A DNA stretch of 64,000 nt from an uncultured Acidovorax sp. (GTDB taxonomy: Bacteria > Pseudomonadota > Gammaproteobacteria > Burkholderiales > Burkholderiaceae_C), in contig CAJYHL010000053.1 in assembly GCA_913774625.1 (NCBI GenBank), positions 164,727-228,726 of the forward strand. The letters run 5' to 3'. Below the pieces are notes generated by a model. The model saw nothing but the letters and a program-made list of their open reading frames with translations, did not search any database and was not told where the DNA came from. Of this stretch, positions 25,359 through 33,793 are shown piece by piece (the stretch's first letter is position 1; each line of letters opens with the position of its first letter). The position numbers were made by a program, and so were the translations under genes.

Positions 25359-25595
25359 CCGTGCTCGGCGTCCTCCGCCCGTCTCCGGAGCCCTGAAAAC
25401 GCAGCGGCAGAATCCATGCCCAGCGCCACGCATGGCGGATCTGCGCAGGTTGCAACCAAGGCGAAAGAAAACTGAGGGGGATTCGGCACAGTTCATGCAC
25501 CGCGGGCGGGCATGACGGCCTCGATGCGATCCATCGGCACTGCGGTCAACGCGATGCCATGGGCACATCCATCGATGTGCATGGGAAAGGAAATC

Positions 25596-25671
25596 TGGCG
25601 CGGCTGGCGGGGATCGAACCCACGACCCTTGGCTTCGGAGGCCAATACTCTATCCACTGAGCTACAGCCGC
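25596..25671 (-). tRNA. tRNA-Arg (anticodon CCG)
   Basis: A 76-nt tRNA reads on the minus strand, with acceptor GCGGCTG/CAGCCGC, D-arm AGCTCAGTGGATAGAG, anticodon stem TTGGC/GCCAA holding loop CTCCGAA (anticodon CCG), T-arm GTGGGTTCGATCCCCGC-like, discriminator G and encoded CCA. It decodes CGG. Its 3' end points toward the lasso peptide operon, 237 bp away. Confidence 0.95.
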
Positions 25672-25727
25672 TTGCGTCATCCGCGGGCGGGCCGCGGCAA
25701 GATCAGCGGCAGATTATCGCACGGCGG

Positions 25728-26348
25728 CTAGAACCTGAATCCCAAGCCGCGCAGATAGGTGTCCACCGCAGCACCGCTGGCCGCCTGGAGATCGAATTCC
25801 TCGCGGTTCAGCAGCCATGAATGCATGAGTCCCTCGAACACGGCACGCAGGCCGATGACGGCCACCCGCGGGCCCTGGGACAGCGTGACGCCCTCATCCG
25901 CAGCTGCAGCGCACAGGTCGGCCTCCAGCTGATCCTGGAAGGCGCGGCACTCCTGCACGTGCCGGTCGCGCGCGACGGTCATCTCGTCCACGTATTCGAC
26001 GCGAAAGAGCGCGATCTCGAACACGCGGCCCATCCTTTCGTCATGGGTGATGCAGCGCTGCACCCAGTCCACCCGGCCGCGCAGGCGCTGCAAAGGGGTG
26101 CAGCAGCCCATCGTGGAAATCTCGCAGGTGGCCTCCTTCAAGGGGGAGGTGACGCGCTCCATCATCGCGTTGAACAGGTCGCCCTTGTCCTTGAAGTGCC
26201 AGTAGATGGCGCCCCGGGTCAGTCCGGCGGCACTGGCAATGTCGTTCAGCGACGCGCGCGACACACCCTTTTCGTAGAACACCAGTTCGGCGGCGTCCAG
26301 CAAACGCGAACGCGTAGCATCTGCATCCTGCTTGGTTCTTCGGGCCAT
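25728..26348 (-). CDS. acrR: TetR/AcrR-type repressor of the RND pump
   Basis: A 206-residue repressor. The N-terminal domain is that of AcrR/TtgR: MARRTKQDADATRSRLLDAA, then FYEKGVSRASLNDIASAAG and LTRGAIYWHFKDKGDLFNAM, with recognition helix about residues 34-53. The C-terminal domain binds drugs in relatives. The ATG at 26348 has AGGAG 10 nt upstream; a longer frame to 26399 would run into the operator. It is divergent from the RND adaptor gene, with an AcrR-like palindrome between them, so it most likely represses both itself and the pump until a drug binds. The symbol is by function, not proven orthology. Confidence 0.88.
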   Translation of the reverse strand: MARRTKQDADATRSRLLDAAELVFYEKGVSRASLNDIASAAGLTRGAIYWHFKDKGDLFNAMMERVTSPLKEATCEISTMGCCTPLQRLRGRVDWVQRCITHDERMGRVFEIALFRVEYVDEMTVARDRHVQECRAFQDQLEADLCAAAADEGVTLSQGPRVAVIGLRAVFEGLMHSWLLNREEFDLQAASGAAVDTYLRGLGFRF

Positions 26349-26394
26349 GAAAACTTGTCTCCTGCGGGCAACAAAACTGCCATGGCCGCAATTA

Positions 26395-26414
26395 TACATT
26401 CATGTCTGTATGTA
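26395..26414. promoter_or_regulatory. AcrR/TtgR-like operator
   Basis: TACATTCATGTCTGTATGTA is an imperfect palindrome with half sites TACATnCA, similar to known AcrR/NalC-type operators (TACATACA). It lies between the divergent repressor (start 26348) and pump (start 26540) genes. Confidence 0.6.
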
Positions 26415-26539
26415 CAATCCACGCTTCGCCCGGCAGGCCCTGCGTGCCCGGCTCCCGCCTTGACCGCTCCTGCGGATCGCCTCCAGTGACACAGCCCTCA
26501 CTTTCGTTTGTAGCCCTTGCCCTTCTCCAAAGGACTTCC

Positions 26540-27826
26540 ATGCAGCGCCTGACCGACGACCTTCCCCTGCACTCCTCCTCCGCACCGCGCTTTCGCACCA
26601 GCACCTGCGCCGTCGCCGCAGCCGTCGTGGCCGGCACGCTCCTGCTCAGCGCCTGCGGCAAGAAAGAAGACCCGGGGGCCGCAGCCGCCGCGCATCAGCA
26701 GCCGCCGGCCCAGGTCGGCGTGGTCACGGTCCAGCCGGGCGACGTGGGCCTGGTGACCGAGCTGCCGGGCCGCCTCGAGGCCTCGCGCATCGCCGAGATC
26801 CGCGCCCGTGCGGCCGGCATCCTGCAAAAGCGCCTGTTCACCGAAGGCAGCGACGTCAAGGCAGGCCAGCGTCTGTTCCAGATCGACAGCGCCCCCTACC
26901 AGGCCACCCTGGAGAGCGCGCAGGCCAGCGTCGCCCAGGCAGAGGCCAACGTGGGACAGACCCGCGCGCTGGTCGAGCGCTACCGCCCGCTGGTGGCCGT
27001 GAACGCCGTCAGCAAGCAGGAATTCGACAACGCCGTCGCCTCGCAGAAGACGGCCGAAGCCAACCTGGCCGCGGCCCGCGCCAGCGTGACCACGGCGCGC
27101 ATCAACCTGGGCTACGCCACGGTGACGGCGCCGATCTCCGGCCGCATCGGCCGCGCGCTGGTGACCGAGGGCGCCCTGGTCGGCCAGGGCAGCGCCACCG
27201 AACTGGCCGTGGTCCAGCAGATCGACCCGCTCTACGTGAACTTCACGCAGTCGGCGTCCGATGCGCTCAAGCTCAAGCAGGCGCTGGATAGCGGCAAATA
27301 CCAGAAAGCCGGCAAGGGCGCAGCGGGCCTGAGCGTGGTGCTGGAAGACGGCTCCACCTACGCCCACAAGGGCCGCCTGCTGTTCACCGACCTCTCGGTG
27401 GACCCCACCAGCGGCCAGGTGACTCTGCGCGCCGAGATTCCCAACCCCGAGCGCCTGCTGCTGCCGGGCCTGTACGTGCGCGTGCGGCTCGAGCAGGCCC
27501 AACTGGACAACGGCGTGCTGCTGCCCCAGCAGGCGGTGACGCGCTCGGCCAAGGGCGACATCGTCATGGTGGTCGGCCCCGACAACCACCTCGCTCCCCG
27601 CCCCGTGAAGCTGGGGCCCTCTCAGGGCACCAACTGGGTGGTGACCGACGGCCTGAAGGCCGGCGAGAAGGTGATGGTGGACGGCTTCCAGAAGCTGCCG
27701 CGCGGCAAGCCCGGCGACCCCATCGTCGTGAACCCGGTGCCCTGGCAGCCGGAAGGCGCCAAGCCCGCCGCCGCGCCCGCATCGGCTGCGGCATCCGCCC
27801 CCGCCGCCGCTCCGGCCAAGCAATAA
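26540..27826 (+). CDS. acrA: RND efflux periplasmic adaptor (AcrA/MexA family)
   Basis: A 428-residue lipoprotein that joins the RND pump to the outer-membrane channel. The signal sequence ends at lipobox LLSAC-GK (Cys about residue 34). The barrel-sandwich region PGRLEASRIAEIRARAAGIL and the hairpin SAQASVAQAEANVGQTRALVERY are typical, with VSKQEFDNAVAS between. A Pro/Ala-rich tail ends it. The ATG at 26540 has AAAGGA upstream and begins the signal peptide. acrB follows after 18 bp. Drug specificity is not evident; AcrAB/MexAB/TtgAB-like multidrug efflux is the best guess. Confidence 0.92.
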   Translation: MQRLTDDLPLHSSSAPRFRTSTCAVAAAVVAGTLLLSACGKKEDPGAAAAAHQQPPAQVGVVTVQPGDVGLVTELPGRLEASRIAEIRARAAGILQKRLFTEGSDVKAGQRLFQIDSAPYQATLESAQASVAQAEANVGQTRALVERYRPLVAVNAVSKQEFDNAVASQKTAEANLAAARASVTTARINLGYATVTAPISGRIGRALVTEGALVGQGSATELAVVQQIDPLYVNFTQSASDALKLKQALDSGKYQKAGKGAAGLSVVLEDGSTYAHKGRLLFTDLSVDPTSGQVTLRAEIPNPERLLLPGLYVRVRLEQAQLDNGVLLPQQAVTRSAKGDIVMVVGPDNHLAPRPVKLGPSQGTNWVVTDGLKAGEKVMVDGFQKLPRGKPGDPIVVNPVPWQPEGAKPAAAPASAAASAPAAAPAKQ

Positions 27827-27844
27827 AGACAAGGAGCGCGGCAC

Positions 27845-30800
27845 ATGGCCAAGTTCTTCATCGAACGGCCCATCTTTGCATGGGTCATCACCATCTTCCT
27901 CGTCGTGATGGGGGCGATCTCCATCAAGCACCTGCCCGTGGCGCAGTACCCCGCCGTGGCGCCGCCGACCATCCAGGTGTCGGTGGCCTACCCCGGCGCC
28001 ACCGCCCAGACGCTGGAAGACAGCGTTCTCGCGGTCATCGAGCGTGAAATGAACGGCGCCTCCGGGCTGGCCTACGTCGAGACGACCAGCCAGGCCAACG
28101 GCACCGGCACGATCGTGCTGAGCTTCGAGCCCGGCACCAATCCCGACCTGGCCCAGGTGGACGTGCAGAACCGCCTCTCGCGGGCCACGCCGCGCCTGCC
28201 CGCCGCCGTGACGCAGCAGGGCGTGCGGGTGGAGCAATCGCGTTCGAACTTCCTGATGTTCGCGATGCTGACCACGGACAACCCGGACGTAAGCATCGAG
28301 GCGCTGAACGACTACGCCGCGCGCAACGTCGTTCCCGAGCTGCAGCGCGTGGCCGGCGTCGGCACGCTGACGCAGTTCGGCGCAGAGCGTGCCATGCGCG
28401 TCTGGGTGGACCCGTCCAAGCTCAAGGGCTTCAACCTGTCGATGGACCAGGTGACCGCCGCCATCCGCGCGCAGAACGTGCAGGTATCGGCCGGCAACCT
28501 GGGCGACCTGCCGGCGACGCAGGGCCAGCCGGTGTCGGCCACCATCGTCGTGCAGGGCCAGCTCACGAACGCCGAGCAGTTCGGCAACGTGGTGCTGCGC
28601 GCCAACACCGACGGCTCCACCGTGCGCCTGAAGGACGTGGCGCGCATCGAACTGGGCTCGCAGAGCTACAGCACCAGCGCCCGCCTGAACGGCAAGCCGG
28701 CCGTGGGCCTGGGCGTTCAGCCCACCCCGTCGGCCAACGCACTGGCCACGGCCAAGGCCGTGCGCGCCAAGCTGGAGGAGCTCAAGAAGTTCTTCCCGCA
28801 GGGCGTGGACTACGTTGTGCCCTACGACACCTCCAAGTTCGTGTCCGTCTCCATCGAGAAGGTGGTCCACACGCTGATCGAAGCCGTGGTGCTGGTGTTC
28901 ATCGTGATGTTCCTGTTCCTGCAGAACTTCCGCTACACCATCATCCCGACCATCGTGGTGCCGGTGGCGCTGCTGGGCACCTTCGCCGCGCTGCTGGCCA
29001 TGGGCTTCTCGATCAACGTGCTGACCATGTTCGGCATGGTGCTGGTGATCGGCATCGTGGTGGACGACGCCATCGTGGTGGTCGAGAACGTCGAGCGGAT
29101 CATGGCCGAGGAAGGCCTGCCGCCGCTGCAGGCCACGCGCAAGGCCATGGGCCAGATCTCGGGCGCCGTGATCGGCGTGACCGTGGTGCTGATCTCGGTG
29201 TTCGTGCCGCTGGCCTTCTTCGCCGGCTCCACCGGCAACATCTACCGCCAGTTCGCCGTGACCATGGCGACCTCGATCGCCTTCTCGGCGTTCCTGGCGC
29301 TGTCGCTCACGCCGGCGCTGTGCGCCACGCTGCTCAAGCCCATCGACCCTGACCACCATGCGGAAAAGAAGGGCTTCTTCGGCTGGTTCAACCGCTCCTT
29401 CAAGAGCACCACGCACCGCTACGAAGGCTGGATGGGCACGCTGCTGCGCCGCGGCGGCCGCATGATGGTCATCTACGCCGTGCTGGTGGGCGCGGTGGCG
29501 CTGGTCTATACGCGCCTGCCCACCTCGTTCCTGCCGAACGAAGACCAAGGCTACATCATCACCAACATCCAGCTGCCCGCAGGCGCGGCCCAGGCACGGA
29601 CCAACGACGTGCTGCAGCAGGTCGAGGGCTACATGCTCAAGCAGCCGGAGGTCGAGAACATCGTCACCGTGGCGGGCTTCTCGTTCTCGGGCCAGGGGCA
29701 GAACGCAGGCCTGGCCTTCGTGATCCTGAAGGACTGGAGCGAGCGCACAGGCGCCGAACACGCGGCCAGCGCCGTCGCCGGACGTGCCTTCATGGCCCTG
29801 GCCGGCATCCGCGACGCCTTCATCTTCGCGCTGAGCCCGCCGCCCATCCCCGAGCTGGGTACCGGCACGGGCTTCAACTTCCGGCTGCAGGACCGCGGTT
29901 CGCTGGGCCACGAGGCCCTGCTGGCCGCGCGCAACCAGCTGCTGGGCATGGCCTCGCAGAGCAAGATCCTGGCGGGCGTGCGCCCCGACGGCATGGAGGA
30001 CGCGCCGCAGATGCAGATCGACATCGACCGCGACAAGGCCAATGCCCTGGGCGTGAGCTACGACAGCATCAGCAGCGCGCTGTCCACGGCGCTGGGCTCG
30101 GCCTACGTCAACGACTTCCCGAACAAGGGTCGCCTGCAGCGCGTGGTCGTCCAGGCGGATGCCGCAGCCCGCATGCGGCCGGAATCCGTGCTCGACCTGC
30201 CGGTGCTCAACAACCAGGGCCAGACCGTGCCCCTGTCCACCTTCGCCACCACGCGCTGGATCACCGGCGCCATGCAGACCGTGCGCTACAACGGCTACCC
30301 GTCGATGAAGATCGCCGGCGACGCCGCGCCCGGCTATTCGACCGGCGAAGCCATGCAGGAGATGGAACGCCTGGCCAGCCAGCTGCCCCCGGGCTTCGGC
30401 TTCGAATGGACCGGCCAGTCGCGCGAGGAAAAGCTCGCCGGCGCGCAGGCCACCGTGCTGTACGCCTTCTCGCTGCTGGCGGTGTTCCTCTGCCTCGCCG
30501 CGCTGTATGAGAGCTGGTCGATCCCGTTCTCGGTGATGCTCGTCGTGCCGCTGGGCGTGCTGGGCGTGCTGCTGGCCACGCTGCTGCGCGGCATGGCCAA
30601 CGACGTGTATTTCCAGATCGGCCTGGTGACCATCATCGGCCTCTCGGCCAAGAACGCCATCCTGATCGTGGAATTCGCCAAGGACCTGCAGGCCGAGGGC
30701 AAGAGCGTGTTCGAGGCTGCGCTGCAGGCCGCCCACATGCGCTTCCGGCCCATCGTGATGACCTCGCTGGCCTTCACGCTGGGCGTGGTGCCCCTGTTCA

Positions 30801-31003
30801 TCGCCACGGGCGCCAGCTCGGCCAGCCAGCGCGCCATCGGCACCGGCGTGATCGGCGGGATGATCACCGGCACCGTGCTGGCCGTGGTCTTCGTGCCCGT
30901 GTTCTTCGTGCTGGTGCGCACCTTCTTCAAGGGCAGCAAGCGCCAGCACGACCACGACGCTCAGCAGGCCCAGCAGCACCTGCACGCAGGGGATGCGCCA
31001 TGA
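27845..31003 (+). CDS. acrB: RND multidrug efflux pump, inner-membrane transporter (AcrB family, HAE1)
   Basis: A 1052-residue proton/drug antiporter of the HAE1 family. The N-terminus MAKFFIERPIFAWVITIFL is standard. The proton-relay Asp pair is in IVVDDAIVVVENVERI (TM4) and the relay Lys in LSAKNAILIVEFAKDL (TM10). The large periplasmic loops and the GFNFRLQDRG and RMRPESVLDLPV segments match AcrB. Length is normal. A ribosome site AAGGAG lies upstream. It is followed by the outer-membrane factor, whose possible upstream ATG (31000) overlaps its stop, making a complete tripartite pump operon under the divergent repressor. Confidence 0.95.
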   Translation: MAKFFIERPIFAWVITIFLVVMGAISIKHLPVAQYPAVAPPTIQVSVAYPGATAQTLEDSVLAVIEREMNGASGLAYVETTSQANGTGTIVLSFEPGTNPDLAQVDVQNRLSRATPRLPAAVTQQGVRVEQSRSNFLMFAMLTTDNPDVSIEALNDYAARNVVPELQRVAGVGTLTQFGAERAMRVWVDPSKLKGFNLSMDQVTAAIRAQNVQVSAGNLGDLPATQGQPVSATIVVQGQLTNAEQFGNVVLRANTDGSTVRLKDVARIELGSQSYSTSARLNGKPAVGLGVQPTPSANALATAKAVRAKLEELKKFFPQGVDYVVPYDTSKFVSVSIEKVVHTLIEAVVLVFIVMFLFLQNFRYTIIPTIVVPVALLGTFAALLAMGFSINVLTMFGMVLVIGIVVDDAIVVVENVERIMAEEGLPPLQATRKAMGQISGAVIGVTVVLISVFVPLAFFAGSTGNIYRQFAVTMATSIAFSAFLALSLTPALCATLLKPIDPDHHAEKKGFFGWFNRSFKSTTHRYEGWMGTLLRRGGRMMVIYAVLVGAVALVYTRLPTSFLPNEDQGYIITNIQLPAGAAQARTNDVLQQVEGYMLKQPEVENIVTVAGFSFSGQGQNAGLAFVILKDWSERTGAEHAASAVAGRAFMALAGIRDAFIFALSPPPIPELGTGTGFNFRLQDRGSLGHEALLAARNQLLGMASQSKILAGVRPDGMEDAPQMQIDIDRDKANALGVSYDSISSALSTALGSAYVNDFPNKGRLQRVVVQADAAARMRPESVLDLPVLNNQGQTVPLSTFATTRWITGAMQTVRYNGYPSMKIAGDAAPGYSTGEAMQEMERLASQLPPGFGFEWTGQSREEKLAGAQATVLYAFSLLAVFLCLAALYESWSIPFSVMLVVPLGVLGVLLATLLRGMANDVYFQIGLVTIIGLSAKNAILIVEFAKDLQAEGKSVFEAALQAAHMRFRPIVMTSLAFTLGVVPLFIATGASSASQRAIGTGVIGGMITGTVLAVVFVPVFFVLVRTFFKGSKRQHDHDAQQAQQHLHAGDAP

Positions 31004-31050
31004 GCAAGACGATGCCCACGAACGCCCACACAACCCAGGAGCAACGATCC

Positions 31051-32502
31051 ATGCAATCCACTCCGTTCGCGCGGCCCGCGCTGACCGCCGTGGCCCTGGC
31101 CGCCCTGCTGGCGGGCTGCAGCTTCATCCCGACCTACGAGCGCCCGGCCGCGCCGGTCCCCGCCAACTTCGGCGCATCGGCCGATGCTGCCGTGAGCGCC
31201 GGCGCGCCGGCCGGCGCACGCGCGGCGGCCGACATCGACTGGAAGGAATACTTCACCGACCCGCGCCTGCAGTCGTTGATCGGCATCGCGCTGCAGAACA
31301 ACCGCGACCTGCGCGTGTCGGTGCTGAACATCGAGCAGGCCCGCGCGCAGTTCCAGATCCAGCGCTCCGCGCAGTTCCCGGCCGTGAGCGGCATCGCCAG
31401 CGGCACACGGCAGCCCAGCACCGTCACCGGCAAGTACGGCAACCAGTTCCAGGTGGGGCTGGGCGTGTCGGCCTGGGAAATCGACTTCTTCGGCCGCATC
31501 GCCAGCCTCAAGGAACAGGCCCTGGCCCAGTACCTGGCGACCGAGGAAGCACGCAAGGCCGCGCAGATCAGCCTGGTCTCGTCCGTGGCCACCGCCTGGT
31601 TCAACCTGCAGGCCGACGAAGAGCTGCTCGGCATCTCGCGCCGCACCCTCGCCACGCGCGAGGAGTCGGTGCAGCTGACGCGCCTGCGGCTGGAGAACGG
31701 CGTCAGCTCCGAGCTGGACAACAGCCAGGCCATCAGCCTGGCGGAAACCGCGCGCGCCACCTATGCGCAGCAGCGCCGCCAGCGCCTGCAGGACGAGAAC
31801 ACCCTGGCCCTGCTGCTGGGCCAGCCGGTGCCGGGCGAGATCCTCTCCAGCCTCGCATCGGCCCGCCTGGCCGACGCGGCGCCCATGCAGCCGCTGCCTG
31901 CGGGCCTGCCCTCCGACCTGCTGACGCGCCGCCCCGACATCCGCCAGGCCGAGGAGCAGCTGATCGCCGCCAACGCCAACATCGGCGCGGCACGGGCCAA
32001 CTTCTTCCCGCGCATCGCCCTCACCGCCAGCGTGGGCACGGTCAGCAACGAGCTCTCGGGCCTGTTCAAGAGCGGCACCTGGGCCTTCTCGCTGGCTCCG
32101 CAGCTCACGCTGCCGATCTTCGACGCCGGCCGCAACCAGGCCACGCTGGACGCCGCGCGCGTGGGCCGCGAGATCGCCGTGGCGCAGTACGAGCGCTCCA
32201 TCCAGTCGGCCTTCCGCGAAGTGGCCGACGCCCTCGCTGGCCAGGCCACGCTGCAGGACCAGCTGGACGCGCTGCGCAAGCAGGCCGGCGCCGACGGCAA
32301 GCGCTTCGAGCTGTCCGACCTGCGCTACCGCAACGGCGTGGCGAGCTACCTGGACCTGCTGGATGCCCAGCGTTCGCTGTTCCTCACCGAGCAGAGCCTG
32401 GTGCAGGTGCAGCTGCTCAAACTGCAGAACCAGGTGGCGCTCTACCGCGTGCTGGGCGGCGGCTGGACCGAGCCGACGCAACAGCAGGCACCAGCTTCTT
32501 GA
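31051..32502 (+). CDS. Outer-membrane efflux lipoprotein (OprM/NodT family)
   Basis: A 483-residue trimeric outer-membrane channel subunit of the RND pump. The signal peptide is lipoprotein type with LLAGCSFIP (Cys about residue 23). The two structural repeats of OMF proteins are seen: first with NNRDLRVSVLNIEQARAQFQIQ, second with LTRRPDIRQAEEQLIAANANIGAARA. FFPRIALTAS is a typical OprM motif. I prefer ATG 31051, which has AGGAG 9 nt upstream and gives a normal signal peptide. An ATG at 31000, overlapping the acrB stop, would add 17 mostly polar residues. Confidence 0.92.
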   Translation: MQSTPFARPALTAVALAALLAGCSFIPTYERPAAPVPANFGASADAAVSAGAPAGARAAADIDWKEYFTDPRLQSLIGIALQNNRDLRVSVLNIEQARAQFQIQRSAQFPAVSGIASGTRQPSTVTGKYGNQFQVGLGVSAWEIDFFGRIASLKEQALAQYLATEEARKAAQISLVSSVATAWFNLQADEELLGISRRTLATREESVQLTRLRLENGVSSELDNSQAISLAETARATYAQQRRQRLQDENTLALLLGQPVPGEILSSLASARLADAAPMQPLPAGLPSDLLTRRPDIRQAEEQLIAANANIGAARANFFPRIALTASVGTVSNELSGLFKSGTWAFSLAPQLTLPIFDAGRNQATLDAARVGREIAVAQYERSIQSAFREVADALAGQATLQDQLDALRKQAGADGKRFELSDLRYRNGVASYLDLLDAQRSLFLTEQSLVQVQLLKLQNQVALYRVLGGGWTEPTQQQAPAS

Positions 32503-32562
32503 TGTAGCGCAAGGGGGAGCGGGGGGCCGTTTTCCCCAGGGTTTCGCGCGGAAAGCGACTCC

Positions 32563-32568
32563 TATAAT
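32563..32568 (+). promoter_or_regulatory. -10 element upstream of cytochrome c gene
   Basis: A perfect TATAAT lies 46 bp before the ATG at 32615. The -35 region is poor (TTTCGC at 15 bp). Its overlap with an in-frame ATG at 32567 argues that translation begins at 32615 instead. Confidence 0.5.
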
Positions 32569-32614
32569 GAAAAATCCCCCCGACAACAGGCCTCCCAGCC
32601 CCCAAGAGGACGTC

Positions 32615-33193
32615 ATGAGCGACACCCACGAAGAAGCGCACACCGGCCCCATCAAGAATCCCCGGCAACTGCTGGTGACGGTGCTTTTCTCCTTCGTGCT
32701 GCCGGTGTTCGCCATCATCGGCCTCGTGATGTTCGTGACCTCCGGCAACAAGCCGGCGCAGGGCGTGGCCAACCCCGAGAAGGCTCTTGCCGAGCGCATC
32801 CAGAAGGTCGGCTCCGTCGAGATCCGTGACGCCAACCGCCCGCTGCGCAGCGGCGAAGAGGTCTTCAAGGGCCAGTGCGCGGCCTGCCATGCCACCGGCG
32901 CGGCCGGCGCGCCCAAGTTCGGCGACGTGGCGGCCTGGGCGCCCCGCATCCAGCAAGGCTTCGAAGCGCTGGTGCATTCGGCGCTCAAGGGCAAGGGTGC
33001 CATGGCGCCCCAGGGTGGCGGCGACTTCGACGACACCGAGATCGCGCGCGGCGTGGCCTACATGGCGAATGCGGCCGGCGCCAAGTTCCCCATCCCCGAG
33101 CGGCCTGCCGCTGCTGCGGCCGAAGGCGGTGCCGCGGCTCCCGCGGGCGCTGCAGCGGCCCCGGCACCAGCCGCACCGGCATCCGGGAGCTGA
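32615..33193 (+). CDS. Membrane-anchored cytochrome c5-like protein
   Basis: A 192-residue class I c-type cytochrome. One N-terminal membrane helix (VTVLFSFVLPVFAIIGLVMFV, about residues 22-42, quoted in parts) anchors it; the heme motif is CAACH in FKGQCAACHATGAAGAPKFGD (about residue 90). The distal Met ligand is likely in KGKGAMAPQGG. The tail is Ala/Pro-rich. The cytochrome c5 family transfers electrons in the periplasm, often to terminal oxidases. The ATG at 32615 has AAGAGGA upstream. A strong hairpin terminator follows. Confidence 0.9.
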   Translation: MSDTHEEAHTGPIKNPRQLLVTVLFSFVLPVFAIIGLVMFVTSGNKPAQGVANPEKALAERIQKVGSVEIRDANRPLRSGEEVFKGQCAACHATGAAGAPKFGDVAAWAPRIQQGFEALVHSALKGKGAMAPQGGGDFDDTEIARGVAYMANAAGAKFPIPERPAAAAAEGGAAAPAGAAAAPAPAAPASGS

Positions 33194-33226
33194 AGGACGG
33201 TCTTCGTCCGCATCATGCAAAGAGAG

Positions 33227-33252
33227 AAGCCGGCTCGCATGCCGGCTTTTTC
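33227..33252 (+). terminator. Intrinsic terminator after the cytochrome c gene
   Basis: AAGCCGGC-TCGCAT-GCCGGCTT forms an 8-bp stem followed directly by a T-run, 33 bp after the cytochrome stop. Its 3' edge touches the stop codon of the convergent minus-strand gene. Confidence 0.85.
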
Positions 33253-33793
33253 ATTGGGCAGCCCAGGCCTGCAGCGCCGCAGGGCTGGGCACGAAGCCGT
33301 AGCGCTGCGGCAGGTCGGCAGCACGCACCTCCTGAGGCGCCCAGCGCCCCTGCTCGATGGCGTCGGCCACCAGATGCACGTCCAGCGTATGGACCAGGCC
33401 CAACCCGGCCTCGCTGGCCAGATAGACCCGCCCCGCTTCGTCCACCAGGCAGGTGCCGGCATCGGGCATGCGCAGGCCGGTGTGGGCCTGAGGTGTGCCC
33501 TGCGCCCCGTCGAGCCGCCAGATCAGCGGCGTCGCTTCCAGCTCCACATAGACCCGCTGCGGCCCGTTCTGGAAGAACCAGCGGCCCTCGGCATCGGATT
33601 CGTAGTTGCGGTGGATGAAGTCGATCAGCTTCTCGTGCAGCAGCCGGGAGCCGCGCGACTGCGGGAAGGGCCCGGCCGCCTGCACGGCGTCGTCACGCAT
33701 GTACCAGTGGCCGCGCGCATCCAGGCCCAGCCAGCCATAGCAGTCGGGAACGTGGGGCCACTTGGCGATGGCCTGCCTGACGATGTCATCCAT
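33251..33793 (-). CDS. Conserved hypothetical protein (betaproteobacterial)
   Basis: A 180-residue soluble protein without signal peptide. It begins MDDIVRQAIAKWPHVPDCYGW and contains GLDARGHWYMRDD, HEKLIDFIHRNY, WFFQNGPQRVYVELE and a VDEAGRVYLASEAGLGLVHTLD region. I recognise it as a protein conserved in Comamonadaceae and relatives (DUF2946-like in annotation, uncertain), with no known function. The ATG at 33793 lies inside the 3' end of the upstream YheT-like hydrolase gene (8-bp overlap), so the two are co-transcribed. The frame is open further upstream, but without homology. Confidence 0.75.
   Translation of the reverse strand: MDDIVRQAIAKWPHVPDCYGWLGLDARGHWYMRDDAVQAAGPFPQSRGSRLLHEKLIDFIHRNYESDAEGRWFFQNGPQRVYVELEATPLIWRLDGAQGTPQAHTGLRMPDAGTCLVDEAGRVYLASEAGLGLVHTLDVHLVADAIEQGRWAPQEVRAADLPQRYGFVPSPAALQAWAAQ

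Noticed and set aside
26498..31033. Very long open frame (about 1500 codons) antisense to the RND pump genes
   Set aside because: It is His/Gly/Arg-rich low-complexity translation caused by GC-biased codon use of acrA/acrB on the other strand; no family motif or ribosome site.
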